NCBI GenBank assembly: GCA_963978545.1
Contig: OZ021722.1
Coordinates: 9,825,401-9,889,400 of the forward strand
Origin: Linyphia triangularis
Taxonomy: Eukaryota; Arthropoda; Arachnida; Araneae; Linyphiidae
Reading direction: 5' to 3'
DNA: 64,000 nucleotides
The notes beneath the pieces are model-generated. The model was not told where the DNA came from. It saw only the letters and a list, made by a program, of their open reading frames with translations, and searched no databases. Below, piece by piece: positions 44,001 to 50,086 of the stretch (position 1 is the first letter of the stretch; each line of letters starts with the position of its first letter). The translations under genes were made by a program, and so were the position numbers.

Positions 44001-46732
44001 AGTATGAGATCATACACTCGGTGATCCTCCTTCCCATCTGAATTACGTTACAGCGCATTCAAAGGGAACAAAGCGCGTGGCCAGGCCTGGCATAAAGATT
44101 TGAATAACAAGTACGAATAACAATACAATAACTTTAGTTATTGAACAACTGCAACTTATCAAGTATATGTCGAAATCGACAATTTATCATGAACTTGTAT
44201 GTTATCATGTTATTCCAATCCAGAGCCGAACTGGTCTTTTCCAAGCAGTCAAAATGACTGCTTTTTGGCAATATAGGTATAACACACATATATATACCGG
44301 AAGTGAAGGAGGGGGGGGGGGTGCAACAACAATGATTAATTAACCCATTTATATGTTGTAGAAAAATTCACAAAATTATAAGAAGCTGTGTCATTATTTA
44401 AATAATTATTTTTTTAATTCAAATTCAAAAGCAGTCAAAATGACTTGCTTAGGCAATCTAGTGTTAACGGAATAATTTAAATTTTTCATTACCACCAAAA
44501 CTATTTTTTAAAAAATTAGCATATTATCTCCTTGGCATACATGTTCTATTTGATTGTTAAAGAAGTTTGAAAAAAGTTTACCTTAAAATCAGGGAACTAT
44601 TTTTCCTAAATTTTGCTGTCACCCTGTAATGACTTTTTTGGTTTCTGCCTTGGTTAAAGATGCCTAAAGATGCTTTAATTTAATTTGCATATTGAGATTT
44701 AAAATTGTATTTTTTTCCCCAGTTGATTTTGAATTATAGCATAAAAAGTACTGTACGATTTTAGTACTTTTTACGTTAATCACGCCTTGAATAACCTATT
44801 ATATTTATCCACTAGAATTGTCTGAAGTATTGTGGAACATGGTCCTTCGCTTGGGTCTTTCTGGAAGTGGAGGAATAGTTCTGTACATGACATTTGCAGC
44901 TTGGGCTTTCCTTACTGTCAGTGTGCTTCTTGTCATGGAGGGGCTGTCAGCTTTTCTGCATGCTTTACGTCTGCATTGGTGAGAGCATATTAAGTTTAAG
45001 TACTTTAAAAATATTTTTGAAATTTTAAAATAATTTAAAGCAGTGACTTCCAACCTTTTTAGTTGTTCTGACCACATATTTTGTAAAAAAAAGACTTTGA
45101 GGCCCACTAGTTAACTATATGCATGTGCATATGATGTACGTGCTTCAGTAATTAGTAAAACATATTGTACAAGAAAGATTGAACAATATTTCTTTTTATA
45201 AAGAGGGGAACTTTATTGTATTCACTTTGCTGTCTCAACTATAATAAAACTAAAAAACAAGTAGTCAAAGTTAAAAAACACAAAACGTCAGTGTTATTTT
45301 TCACATTTTTTATCCATGTGTATATAGTTATGACGTCTGGATTAAAACTGGATGGTTTTAGCCATTCTGCGCTCACACATTATCAAATCGAACAATTTGA
45401 TTGTTGCTAATCATCAAGTGATTCGATTGTTTCCATCTCTACCCCTGAAGCTCCTATAATATTTATCTTTGTTTGATTCTCGACCTGTATTCACGACCCA
45501 GTACTACCTGTGGGCTACTTATCGACTGCAGCACATGGGTTGGAAAACACTGATCTAAATAATACTACTTGAAAATCCATAAGTTATCAATTAATTTTTT
45601 TTTTTTTAAATAGGCTTGATGATATATTAAAATTCTTTTTTTTCCTGGAGGTAAAGTTTAAAGGGAAAAGAGCTAAAAAAAAGTTACAGGAGTCAATCTT
45701 TATGCATAAAAAATGTTTTAATTATTAACACCTTGCCGTACTTTGAAGAGTCGGACTTGTGATAACAATTTTGGCACAAACATGGATATTACGAGTCACT
45801 CGCGAAAAGAAATGGGGGAATGCACAGAGTGTAAAGTGGCTTTACATTTACCTCAATGCTTTCAAAAGTACCATACCATGCTGGACTACTAATTTTTAGA
45901 GTGGTTAGTATTTTCCCATTAGATATTCCTTCAAGGGGAGCATTTCATCTTGTAATTAAATTTGTTGTTGACCATATTTACTTTTAGGCAGTGTTTTAAT
46001 ACATTTCTTCTGAAGAAGTCACACCTGAAGACGCTCAAGAAGATAATAATTTCTATTAGAGTATTGTTGTGTATAAATTAGTTTTTGACGCTGTTATTTC
46101 TTGTCTATTATGCAGGATTTATATTACTAATCTTTATATTTTGAAATATTGACTGAGATATTGTATTAAAAATATGTATATAAATAAGGATTAAATTAAA
46201 TTAGTGTTGAGGTCCACAAGAACAGTATCACATGGAACAAGTGTATAGCTATATAACGGGTATTCACACGTTGGCTTCTAATGCGATTGTCTTGTTCATC
46301 ACACTGCTTGTTTAGTGTGCTTCGTTCCTAACCGTTTGGGCATGGATTTTGTTGAGCTAAAGGTACGGCAAGGTGTTAAATGAAGCTTATGTAAATTAAA
46401 ACACATGAAACAATTTATAAATAATATTTTCTTATAAGGACTTAACGCCTATGACATATTTTTAAGTAGTAAATTGAATATAAGTAACAGTAGCAATAAA
46501 ATTCTTATTTTTGTATTTAGGTTCTTATACTTAATACTGATATGTATCTTTTGGGTACTATTTATTATAATTTTTTACAAATTTAATCATCAAATAATTA
46601 TGACTGTTAAATCCTTATATTCTTGTCCTACCTAGGGTGGAATTTCAAAGCAAATTTTACGCCGGTACTGGATATGCATTTGTCCCCTTCTCCTTCGAAA
46701 CCATTCTACAGGCTGCTGGAACTGACGATTAA
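10903..46732 (+). CDS. Vha100: V-type H+-ATPase 116 kDa subunit a
   Basis: Nineteen exons (listed separately) with consistent phases give 820 residues, close to the usual 800-850. Subunit a is the stator of the membrane Vo sector; it lines the two half-channels that pass protons to the c-ring in endolysosomes, Golgi-derived vesicles or plasma membrane. The N-terminal cytosolic half opens [20 protein letters not shown] and contains [20 protein letters not shown] (about 171-190). Membrane segments start at [20 protein letters not shown] (about 393). The proton-path arginines appear in [12 protein letters not shown] (Arg725) and LHALRLHW (Arg786), matching yeast Vph1 Arg735 and Arg799. All key motifs are intact. 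Introns carry many mobile elements, including an LTR retrotransposon in intron 16. Which paralogue (a1, a2, etc.) it represents cannot be told. Confidence 0.97.
11528..11704 (+). repeat. tRNA-derived SINE, copy 1
   Basis: 177 bp with an A-box-like TATAGTGGTTAG and a perfect B box GGTTCGAGTCC, followed by a non-tRNA body containing GAATGTTTCGGCGCATTATA and ending CTGAAAACAACCAA. It is flanked by an exact 15-bp duplication CCTGGTTAAAATTTC (11513-11527, 11705-11719), the hallmark of LINE-driven insertion. Minus-strand copies occur at 56806 and 59565. Confidence 0.9.
12190..12262 (+). repeat. tRNA-like sequence (SINE head)
   Basis: TCTAGTGGTTAACACG resembles an A box and AGTTCGACTCC is a good B box, 30-35 bases apart. 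The ends do not pair as an acceptor stem, so this is more likely a SINE fragment than a tRNA gene. Confidence 0.5.
12272..12523. repeat. Foldback MITE with ~100-bp inverted arms
   Basis: The outer end TATACTAAA is matched inversely by TTTTAGTATA. The arms continue through TAACTTAACATCACTTAG / CTAAGTGATATTAAGTTA and CATTTTGGCGGCG / CGCCGCCAAAATG. TA at both ends suggests a Tc1/mariner-type target. Confidence 0.7.
13461..13539 (+). CDS. Vha100: V-ATPase a exon 2 (residues 40-66)
   Basis: CTAG acceptor; [26 protein letters not shown] donor in phase 1. Confidence 0.95.
13671..13768 (+). CDS. Vha100: V-ATPase a exon 3 (residues 66-98)
   Basis: [14 protein letters not shown]... to MIDLE; GTAAGA donor, phase 0 out. 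Confidence 0.95.
13900..14498. repeat. CAGGGATGA-family element with 6-bp duplication, copy 1
   Basis: Ends CAGGGATGAGAAT and ATTCTCATCTCTG are inverted repeats. The flanks are an exact 6-bp duplication CTAGGA (13894-13899 and 14499-14504). No coding frame. Copy 2 is at 17612. Confidence 0.8.
14505..14869 (+). repeat. GTGGCCAC-family repeat, copy 1
   Basis: Diverged member of a family with ends CAGAGTGGCCACAGAACCTG and GTGGCCACCCTG and flanking TA. Internal words such as TTTCACAAAAATCAGGGAA and CATATTAATTCTTTGACATA recur in the copies at 26146, 28699, 43249, 56634 and 61400. Confidence 0.7.
14870..16677. other. V-ATPase intron 3, remainder
   Basis: AT-rich intronic sequence with a long T tract near 16462; no element ends, duplications or exons recognised. 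Confidence 0.5.
16678..16806 (+). CDS. Vha100: V-ATPase a exon 4 (residues 99-141)
   Basis: [14 protein letters not shown]... to [10 protein letters not shown]; helical coiled-coil arm of the N-terminal domain. GTATTA donor. Confidence 0.95.
17303..18108. repeat. Foldback MITE 2
   Basis: Same family as 1813-2629: the left arm AAGAGGGAAGTCTTCATAAGG is answered by CCTTACTAGGACTTCCTCTT, and the arms share TCTAGCCCAGTGCATTTAG. The centre is interrupted by a CAGGGATGA-family element (17612-17974). TTA/TAA at the borders fits a TA target. Confidence 0.72.
17612..17974. repeat. CAGGGATGA-family element, copy 2, nested
   Basis: Begins CAGGGATGACAG and ends TCTCACCGCTG. Exact 6-bp duplication CATAAA at 17606-17611 and 17975-17980. 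It lies inside foldback MITE 2. Confidence 0.75.
18728..18813 (+). CDS. Vha100: V-ATPase a exon 5 (residues 142-170)
   Basis: GCAG acceptor; [19 protein letters not shown]...; GTAACT donor in phase 2. A variable loop of the cytosolic domain. Confidence 0.92.
18847..19649 (+). repeat. CAGGGTTCCCAC-family MITE, copy 4, interrupted
   Basis: Starts CAGGGTTCCCACGG, ends with a decayed AACCTG; the middle is longer than usual and includes a nested hAT-like element (19022-19306). ATAAT occurs next to both ends. Confidence 0.7.
19022..19306. repeat. hAT-like MITE nested in copy 4
   Basis: 285 bp. Ends CAGAAATTAAGCTG and CAGCATAAACACTG are inverted. Flanks CCTGATAT / CCTGGTAT match in 7 of 8 bases, and other copies of the host MITE lack the insertion. 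Confidence 0.68.
20930..21066. repeat. Short tandem motif before exon 6
   Basis: About five imperfect repetitions of AATTATCCCTAAAATT, ending 60 bp upstream of the exon 6 acceptor. Similar words near 20620 and 27866 suggest a dispersed repeat rather than a pure microsatellite. Confidence 0.5.
21125..21251 (+). CDS. Vha100: V-ATPase a exon 6 (residues 170-212)
   Basis: AAAG acceptor; [20 protein letters not shown] and [20 protein letters not shown], among the most conserved cytosolic blocks. GTAAGA donor. Confidence 0.96.
21604..21729. repeat. 59-bp near-perfect inverted repeat
   Basis: The arms 21604-21662 and 21671-21729 pair at 57 of 59 positions around an 8-base spacer. No target duplication or TIR-like end is obvious. 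It lies in V-ATPase intron 6. Confidence 0.9.
21730..22735. other. V-ATPase intron 6, remainder
   Basis: AT-rich; a stretch between CTCAGGGAAAA (about 22165) and GATCCCTGTTGG (about 22531) may be an old repeat but has no clear duplication. Confidence 0.4.
22736..22818 (+). CDS. Vha100: V-ATPase a exon 7 (residues 213-240)
   Basis: [18 protein letters not shown]...; GTGTGT donor, phase 2. Confidence 0.95.
22930..23023 (+). CDS. Vha100: V-ATPase a exon 8 (residues 240-271)
   Basis: [18 protein letters not shown]...; GTGAGT donor. The intron before it is only 111 bp. Confidence 0.95.
23024..23746. other. V-ATPase intron 8
   Basis: No repeat ends or coding signal recognised. Confidence 0.5.
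23747..23959 (+). CDS. Vha100: V-ATPase a exon 9 (residues 272-342)
   Basis: [20 protein letters not shown]... to MALCRGT, 71 codons, second helical half of the N-terminal arm. GTATGT donor. Confidence 0.96.
24017..24391 (+). repeat. CAGGGTTCCCAC-family MITE, copy 5
   Basis: Starts CTGGGTTCCCATGG, ends GTGGGAATCGTG. Carries the uninterrupted GGTCCTTAAAATTCATTGA that serves as the empty-site reference for the TTAA element at 34546. Confidence 0.78.
24392..24661 (+). repeat. CAGGGTTCCCAC-family MITE, copy 6, 5'-truncated, in tandem
   Basis: Directly abuts copy 5 and repeats its right two thirds, from GTTCTTGAAAATGCTTAG to GTGAAAACCTG. Confidence 0.75.
24662..25657. other. V-ATPase intron 9, remainder
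   Basis: AT-rich intron with T-rich tracts close to the exon 10 acceptor; nothing else recognised. Confidence 0.5.
25658..25808 (+). CDS. Vha100: V-ATPase a exon 10 (residues 343-393)
   Basis: [20 protein letters not shown] then [20 protein letters not shown]: the signature linking the cytosolic domain to the first membrane helix. GTAAAA donor. Confidence 0.97.
26146..26543 (+). repeat. GTGGCCAC-family repeat, copy 2
   Basis: Begins CAGAGTGGCCACAGAACCTG and ends GTTACCCTG. A hAT-like MITE lies a few bases past its right end. Confidence 0.75.
26555..26836. repeat. hAT-like MITE, G-rich end
   Basis: 282 bp beginning CATAGGCGTATAG and ending GACACCTATG, with an exact 8-bp duplication TAGCAATA (26547-26554, 26837-26844). 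G homopolymers at 26570-26592. Confidence 0.85.
27083..27252. repeat. pogo/Tigger-like MITE
   Basis: About 170 bp with inverted ends TAGTTACCTCGTTAACGCG and GCTTTAACGGGGTTTGACTG, flanked by TA. The AACCtCGTTAACGCGAA theme is typical of pogo-type Tc1/mariner ends. Confidence 0.7.
28127..28156. repeat. Small perfect hairpin
   Basis: 13-bp arms GCTATTGTACAGA / TCTGTACAATAGC around TATT, about 155 bp upstream of exon 11. It could be chance or a remnant of a palindromic element. Confidence 0.5.
28311..28450 (+). CDS. Vha100: V-ATPase a exon 11 (residues 393-439)
   Basis: [20 protein letters not shown], then [14 protein letters not shown]: first membrane hairpin with the invariant [14 protein letters not shown] donor. 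Confidence 0.97.
28699..28964 (+). repeat. GTGGCCAC-family repeat, copy 3
   Basis: Internally deleted member: TAGTGGCTACAGAACC start, GTAACCACCCTG end. Confidence 0.65.
29551..29690 (+). CDS. Vha100: V-ATPase a exon 12 (residues 440-486)
   Basis: [20 protein letters not shown], then [20 protein letters not shown]. An open frame upstream (from 29357) is intron read-through. Confidence 0.96.
30402..30598. repeat. TTAA-flanked MITE in Helitron 1
   Basis: Perfect TTAA duplications (30398-30401, 30599-30602) around inverted ends CCCTTTGCACTCGAGGCC / GGCCTCGAGTGTAAAGGG. CCC...GGG ends with TTAA are the piggyBac-type signature. Confidence 0.85.
30786..31262 (-). CDS. Helitron Rep/helicase N-terminal fragment
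   Basis: 158 residues: an Arg/Glu-rich low-complexity start ([18 protein letters not shown]), then [30 protein letters not shown] and [10 protein letters not shown]. The CxxC...CC..GKVxLP arrangement is the standard zinc-binding segment preceding the HUH Rep domain of Helitron proteins. It ends at a stop just after this motif; neither Rep HUH nor Pif1 helicase follows within the element, so it is a truncated, probably inactive product. Confidence 0.8.
   Translation of the reverse strand: MPRARRSNLSRQSRNARRIRNTANERTEEEQEIAREQRRDSMARLRASQSREQSEAARETARLAMRNRRANNRGQQIDNLRRRTRYLSSADLNRAAFRYDCSNDYSLHPSVCIGQMDVVCEYCGALKFSGETAGLCCLNGKVKLPLLTPPHEPLYSLL
32421..32508 (+). CDS. Vha100: V-ATPase a exon 13 (residues 486-515)
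   Basis: [20 protein letters not shown] and VPYPFGVDP; a lumenal loop with an NNT sequon. GTAAGT donor. Confidence 0.95.
32859..33510. repeat. hAT-like MITE
   Basis: 652 bp with ends CAGGGTCCAAAAAATC and TTTTGGAGCCATG, flanked by exact GTTATTTT 8-bp duplications (32851-32858, 33511-33518). The interior has many ACATGCC words. Confidence 0.8.
33962..34080 (+). CDS. Vha100: V-ATPase a exon 14 (residues 516-555)
   Basis: [20 protein letters not shown] then a membrane helix [24 protein letters not shown] donor, phase 2. Confidence 0.96.
34201..34771 (+). repeat. CAGGGTTCCCAC-family MITE, copy 7, interrupted
   Basis: Starts CAGAGTTTACAGTCATT, ends ATGGAACCCTG, with exact 5-bp duplication GTTTA (34196-34200, 34772-34776). 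Interrupted by a TTAA element at 34546-34726. Confidence 0.82.
34546..34726. repeat. TTAA-flanked MITE nested in copy 7
   Basis: 181 bp, ends CCCTCTGAGGGTCA and CTCGGAGGG between TTAA duplications (34542-34545, 34727-34730). The empty site is present at 24331-24350 in a sister copy of the host repeat. Confidence 0.9.
34865..35087 (+). CDS. Vha100: V-ATPase a exon 15 (residues 555-629)
   Basis: [20 protein letters not shown]..., [39 protein letters not shown] donor. Confidence 0.96.
35088..36615. other. V-ATPase intron 15
   Basis: AT-rich, no element ends or exons recognised. Confidence 0.5.
36616..36723 (+). CDS. Vha100: V-ATPase a exon 16 (residues 630-665)
   Basis: [20 protein letters not shown], a membrane helix; GTAAGT donor. 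The next intron holds the copia element. Confidence 0.95.
36724..38737. other. V-ATPase intron 16, part before the copia element
   Basis: Contains A and T homopolymers (about 36955-36971, 37457-37486) and otherwise unremarkable AT-rich DNA. Confidence 0.5.
38738..38902 (+). repeat. Copia 5' LTR
   Basis: Contains TATATATAAA (38816-38825) and AATAAA (38842-38847), plausible promoter and polyadenylation signals of the element. Confidence 0.92.
38985..41801 (+). CDS. Copia Gag-protease-integrase and truncated RT
   Basis: About 938 codons from ATG 38985; the frame is open from 38904, but this is the first ATG in a Gag-like context. In order: Gag with [17 protein letters not shown]; a zinc knuckle [14 protein letters not shown] (C-X2-C-X4-H-X4-C); aspartic protease motif [11 protein letters not shown]; integrase zinc domain LWHKRLCHV...[11 protein letters not shown]; integrase core with Asp in HGDLCGP, Asp in TDNGKEF and Glu in [10 protein letters not shown] start WVFTLKDEG...RFKARLVAA and motif A FDVKT. 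The frame then passes straight into RNase H-proximal sequence out of frame and stops at 41801. The YVDD motif is absent. Confidence 0.9.
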   Translation: MDRYPISIPALTGTNYLVWAMKLEAALCLRGLSEVITQDPPTEETKLPAWQKENNEAVACIKLSLSDEQALQYASETNAKQLLQRIKDSFTGTLEDRKIDAGQELKCLEMQEKELVNDYVARAKGLRAKCASLGVVISPRELVFYTVRGLRGRFEKVREMLKTQREKSIEEVLEILREEEREFQRNCKQADGAYFMGDPRRRFEKTCYTCHKKGHLYKNCNLRTKMKVQNGRNKVTDSNPNVKKNFQSTSASKRADNSALNASSKELKGNISDVWLIDSGATSHMTNDLKWFSEFNYNSSKIFQAGTDGELYSEGIGFAKAKIKSQCKEISVTMDNVLYVPKLRHNLLSLTTLMLKGYKIVSEYDKMLIFNKYGELMLTGLMRDKRLEVYMIPDINNLEAANQLQSERFDSSTLWHKRLCHVNNKHVSKMINENMTKSNDLTVNINLECDSCNMCKIKHRPHKIIDVDQSSSILELIHGDLCGPVNEPSLGQSRFFLVLVDDFSGMYFTYFLKSKSEVFCKFKEFKERYENLCNVRIKRFRTDNGKEFVNNEFNAFLEQSGIVRELTIPYNAPSNGKSERAIGVFVSRAKTLLYDSGLPLEFWAEAVACSTHVTNLIYRKGKSVTPFELFTGEKPSINYLRVFGSLVYFHVPKVLRRKFEPPGKRGIMLGYSTQRRGYRIFDIEGLKVIEERSVKFNEQIKGCVFLEKDRTNDLSIIENLFNSKRLDMSSYPSSEPTRINLDLNLESQDSNPNQSRKLGRPLGMTKAKSQELTEQRKLDAEQRAIDLDLRRSDRLKEKENASLAFNQVPANIQEARISENWSDWETAIKDELKSLERHDVFEIVEKPKGVKVIKTKWVFTLKDEGNPNRFKARLVAAAFNQIKNVDFTETYSPVVNIDSWRMLMAILAKLNLDIKFFDVKTVFCTVNCFIYQIGLDPI
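41753..42400 (+). pseudogene. Copia RT tail and RNase H, separated by deletion/frameshift
   Basis: In another frame than the main [40 protein letters not shown], RNase H region with [17 protein letters not shown] and [10 protein letters not shown], ending at 42400. It lacks its own start and represents the 3' part of pol after the deletion. Confidence 0.85.
42432..42596 (+). repeat. Copia 3' LTR
   Basis: Identical to the 5' LTR except ACCGATAG instead of ACCGGTAG. AATAAA at 42536-42541. Confidence 0.92.
42775..42982 (+). CDS. Vha100: V-ATPase a exon 17 (residues 666-735)
   Basis: Variable linker, then [20 protein letters not shown] and [13 protein letters not shown] with the proton-path Arg725. 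GTAAGA donor, phase 1. Confidence 0.97.
43442..44463 (-). mobile_element. piggyBac-type element with transposase tail
   Basis: 1022 bp between TTAA duplications (43438-43441, 44464-44467). Inverted ends CACTAGAAAG / ATCTAGTG. The 17-base palindrome-like motif GCAGTCAAAATGACTGC occurs near 43487 and 44245, with a variant at 44431. The left part encodes the cysteine-rich tail of a transposase on the minus strand. The host repeat is restored exactly when the element and one TTAA are removed. Confidence 0.88.
43648..43920 (-). pseudogene. piggyBac transposase C-terminal cysteine-rich fragment
   Basis: 90 residues ending at a stop near the left [20 protein letters not shown], then [17 protein letters not shown] and HFHLL. 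The C/H spacing is that of the cysteine-rich DNA-binding tail of piggyBac transposases (PGBD family). The DDD catalytic domain (several hundred residues) is missing upstream, so this is an internal-deletion derivative. Confidence 0.8.
44816..44978 (+). CDS. Vha100: V-ATPase a exon 18 (residues 735-789)
   Basis: [17 protein letters not shown]..., ends [14 protein letters not shown] with Arg786; GTGAGA donor in phase 2. Confidence 0.96.
45041..45552. repeat. hAT-like MITE
   Basis: Ends CAGTGACTTCCAACC / GGTTGGAAAACACTG; flanks ATTTAAAG / ATCTAAAT match in 6 of 8. In V-ATPase intron 18. Confidence 0.65.
45729..46375. repeat. TTAA-flanked MITE, intron 18
   Basis: 647 bp between TTAA duplications (45725-45728, 46376-46379) with perfect 13-bp inverted ends CACCTTGCCGTAC / GTACGGCAAGGTG. 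It ends about 260 bp before exon 19. Confidence 0.88.
46636..46732 (+). CDS. Vha100: V-ATPase a exon 19 (residues 789-820, stop)
   Basis: CCTAG acceptor; [20 protein letters not shown] then a short acidic C-terminus AAGTDD and TAA at 46730-46732. Confidence 0.96.
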
Positions 46733-49700
46733 GATGGTAGACTTTCCAATCGAGATTATTTATTACTCTTCGAAGTTATATGTGTCGCTGTATGTTTATG
46801 TGCTAGATAGATTGAGTCTGTTGGAGCGAAATGTACAACTTTTATTTACTATTTTGAGCTTACATTTTAGTCGTTTTCAAATAATTAGTGAGATTTAATA
46901 TTAGAATAGCTGCTTTTTTTTTTATAAATTTCAACTCAAATACAATTTGAATGATTTTGTAATTCTTAATTTGTAAAAATTTATTACGAATACTTGCAAT
47001 GTTTTCCCTACTTTTTTGTTTTGGGAATTAAATTAAGTTAAAATATAATTCTGATTCAACGGATTTACGTTTCATTAGTATTTTTCAACAGACTTCAGGA
47101 CTGCCATGACGTGTTCATTACTATCTATCATGAGTCTGCATTTGTATATTTTGTATTCCTTTACATTTTGTATTTTATTCATCTAAAAGTTTACGTTTTG
47201 TTTCTTTGCATTTGAATGTATGTCAGTTGTCAATATATCTTTACAAAATACACTAAATATTGCATCTGTGTGTCTGCATCATATTTATCTTTAAACTATT
47301 GCTGTTTTAATTGAGCTAAAAGATACACTAGTTTGTGTTATATAGACATAATAAAATGAGTCGAATATAAATTAGTGTCACTGTCTAGGCATTAAGACTT
47401 GAATAAATATATTTTAAGTGATAGGCAAACTATTCAATGGGATAAATAGGCTTTGTTTTGTAAATTTTAAGTGGTACGAAAATAAATGTTTTATGTAACA
47501 ATTGAGGATTGTTTTCTATTACACTATAAATATATTTAAAAATTCACTTATATTGCATGTTATTACTAAAAAAAATTTTAAAGTTGTCTTATTTTAACCC
47601 ATTCTGAAGACGGATTTTATCATAATCCAAATCTTATATCCTTGTTCTGATATTCAGTATAGATTCATTAAAATTACAAATTGTATTATAATTTTTTTTA
47701 CACACTAGGCAAATTACAGAAATAATGAAATAAGATGCATAGGAATAAACACTTTTAAACTTCATGCCTTTTCAATGAACAACTTTCATTCCTACGTATT
47801 ATACATCAATCCATCATGACTAGATACGTAAGCAGTAACTCTATTAATCCATGTCCAAAAAAATAAGTTGGTTTTAAAAAAACATTTTTTTTTTCAACTA
47901 TATATAACATTTCTTATTTGCTATTAAAGCATGTTTTACTGCAGGTCTAAAACATATATGTAGTATTAGACTGATATATTTTTTTTTTTTTTTTGTATTT
48001 GCTTTCTATTGAAAAAGAATGATATTATATGAATATTTGTTTCAAATGTAACACTTTGTTGTAAACATGTTTTATTTTGATGAATGTCAATAAATGGTGA
48101 AAATGCATACATTTATTAATTTCATAGCTGAAATCATAGTTATATCTTAAAATTAACACCAGATCACATAGTAAATTTGTGCTTCAAAATCTATACAAAT
48201 CCTCAAAATTAGGTATAATGTTTTATTATTTTCCATCATGATTTCAAGCTGGAATGTATTCTAAACCATCCTTTGCCTTTTGATTGATAAAACAGTATTG
48301 CTTAATCACCTTACAATAAACAAATCAATATTAATTAATTATTATTATATATATTTTTTTTTTTCAATTAATGGTAGAGGATCACAAAATGATTGCCCCG
48401 ATTACAAAACGCTACAACTGTTTCATAAACAATGATATAAAAGATTGAAAGTAAGAGGAACAAAAAATGTAACTGCCCCATCGATATAGTTTCAATGGAT
48501 AGCTAATGGCAATGCAAAGGGAAAAAAGTATTGGTAGATTGATGACAGTCACAGTTGACTTCTATAATTGGGTGAGAATGCAGGAAACCTTGTAATTTTC
48601 CCAGCGTTAAACAGTCTATCCAATAGTTTATTGATATTGATGAATAGCCCTTAAAATAATATCACAATATAGTGAAAACTATTGCACTGTGAAAGAAAGT
48701 CTCACTCTTCATTCAAATATGTTATAATTACATATTTTTTATTTATTTTTTTTAAACAGGAAGAAAATGCACAGCAAGTTTTGGAATATCTTTCTTTTCG
48801 AAGTTTAATGACAATTTAGTTTAAAAACGTATTGGCTTCTTTTCATCTGAATTCTGCTCACACCAAATTACTAAAACATTCAAAGTCTTGTTTATTGTCT
48901 GTTTTAAACAAAGCTATTTTGGAATTGCCCTTCTGACTGCTGCATAATTGGTTAATGTTTATCGCATTTACATTTTAAAATAATTTTTTTTATTGCTTTT
49001 ACGAATTTAAAAAATACATAAGAAGACAAACAGGATCAGTTTGTAATTCATAAATGATAAATATTAAATTTATTAATAACAACAAACATCCAATTTAAAT
49101 ATTGTGTACCAATTAATATTGCAATAAAACATATTGTAAGTACAAAGCACATAAATATATCACATTTTAAATACTGAGAATCAAGCAGTAACATTTCTAA
49201 AATTGTGAAGATAAAAAACAAAAAATACTAAAGGTAGTAGAGTATACAAAATAATTACTATACCCAACAATACAATCTTTCAAATCTATAAATACAAGTA
49301 ATAAAGTTGCTAAACAATGCAATAGTTTAAAAAAAATATTAAGTATAAACAAAACCTGAGTTTGTAAAAACTTCTCAACTAGATATTTTTATAAGAAAAG
49401 AAAAATCTTAAATTCAGACTAGTTTATCACACAATCTTCAAATAAATGATCCTTATTATTCAAACAGTAATTAGCAATTACAATTTAGTAGCAACAGTAA
49501 TTAGTAAACTTTTAAATTACATAGGTTTAAGAAGTGAGTACATGTTTTTAAATTGTACATGTTCACTAGAAAAAGAACCAAAAAAAAATTTTATTTTAAT
49601 AACGTAATTGGTAAACTAAAAAAACATTAGTTTATATGCATGAGTTTTATCCCTTCTGATTAATATACAATCCAACTAAAATTAACTTTCCTTAGAAGAA

Positions 49701-49955
49701 ACACAATGAATCGTATTCTTTTTTCAATCAAATAGTAATATTTATATTCTTAGTTGGATAAAGATGAAAATAAACTATCACAAACATTGACGGTTATCAT
49801 GATAGAAAAATATAAACTTTTAAAGCACTAATTATGTTGACGTAAAGTTTCTGTAGGAAACACAGATATTTTTAATGGAGCCAATTCCAATACAAAAATA
49901 TACTTATTTTTCAAGTGGCATATTATCACTAACTTTCAATCATTACATTGTAAAT
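46733..49955. other. Convergent 3' spacer V-ATPase / TPK1
   Basis: Should hold both 3' UTRs. Plus-strand AATAAA at 47481-47486 and 48089-48094 are candidate V-ATPase polyadenylation signals; minus-strand AATAAA (TTTATT at 49069-49074) is a candidate for TPK1. No repeat or gene recognised. Confidence 0.5.
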
Positions 49956-50086
49956 TTATGTTGATTTATTGAGGCTAACTTCCATTGTCCAAATCAATGG
50001 ACTTTCTGTCGTAACTGTGACCACTTCACTACCATCAAATTTGTTGCAGGTGCTGATTAAACCTCCGAAATTCATTTTGCTATGTG
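49956..50086 (-). CDS. TPK1: TPK1 exon 7 (residues 213-255, stop)
   Basis: [40 protein letters not shown], stop TAA at 49958-49956. Confidence 0.94.

Larger units (their letters stand above)
43249..44626 (+). repeat. GTGGCCAC-family repeat, copy 4, interrupted
   Basis: Starts CAGAGTGACCACAGAACCTG, ends GTCACCCTG, TA at both flanks. Split at TTAA by a piggyBac-type element (43442-44463). Confidence 0.8.

Noticed and set aside
46623..46898. 91-residue ORF at the V-ATPase 3' end
   Set aside because: Wrong frame; the exon 19 frame ends at 46732 with the expected C-terminus.
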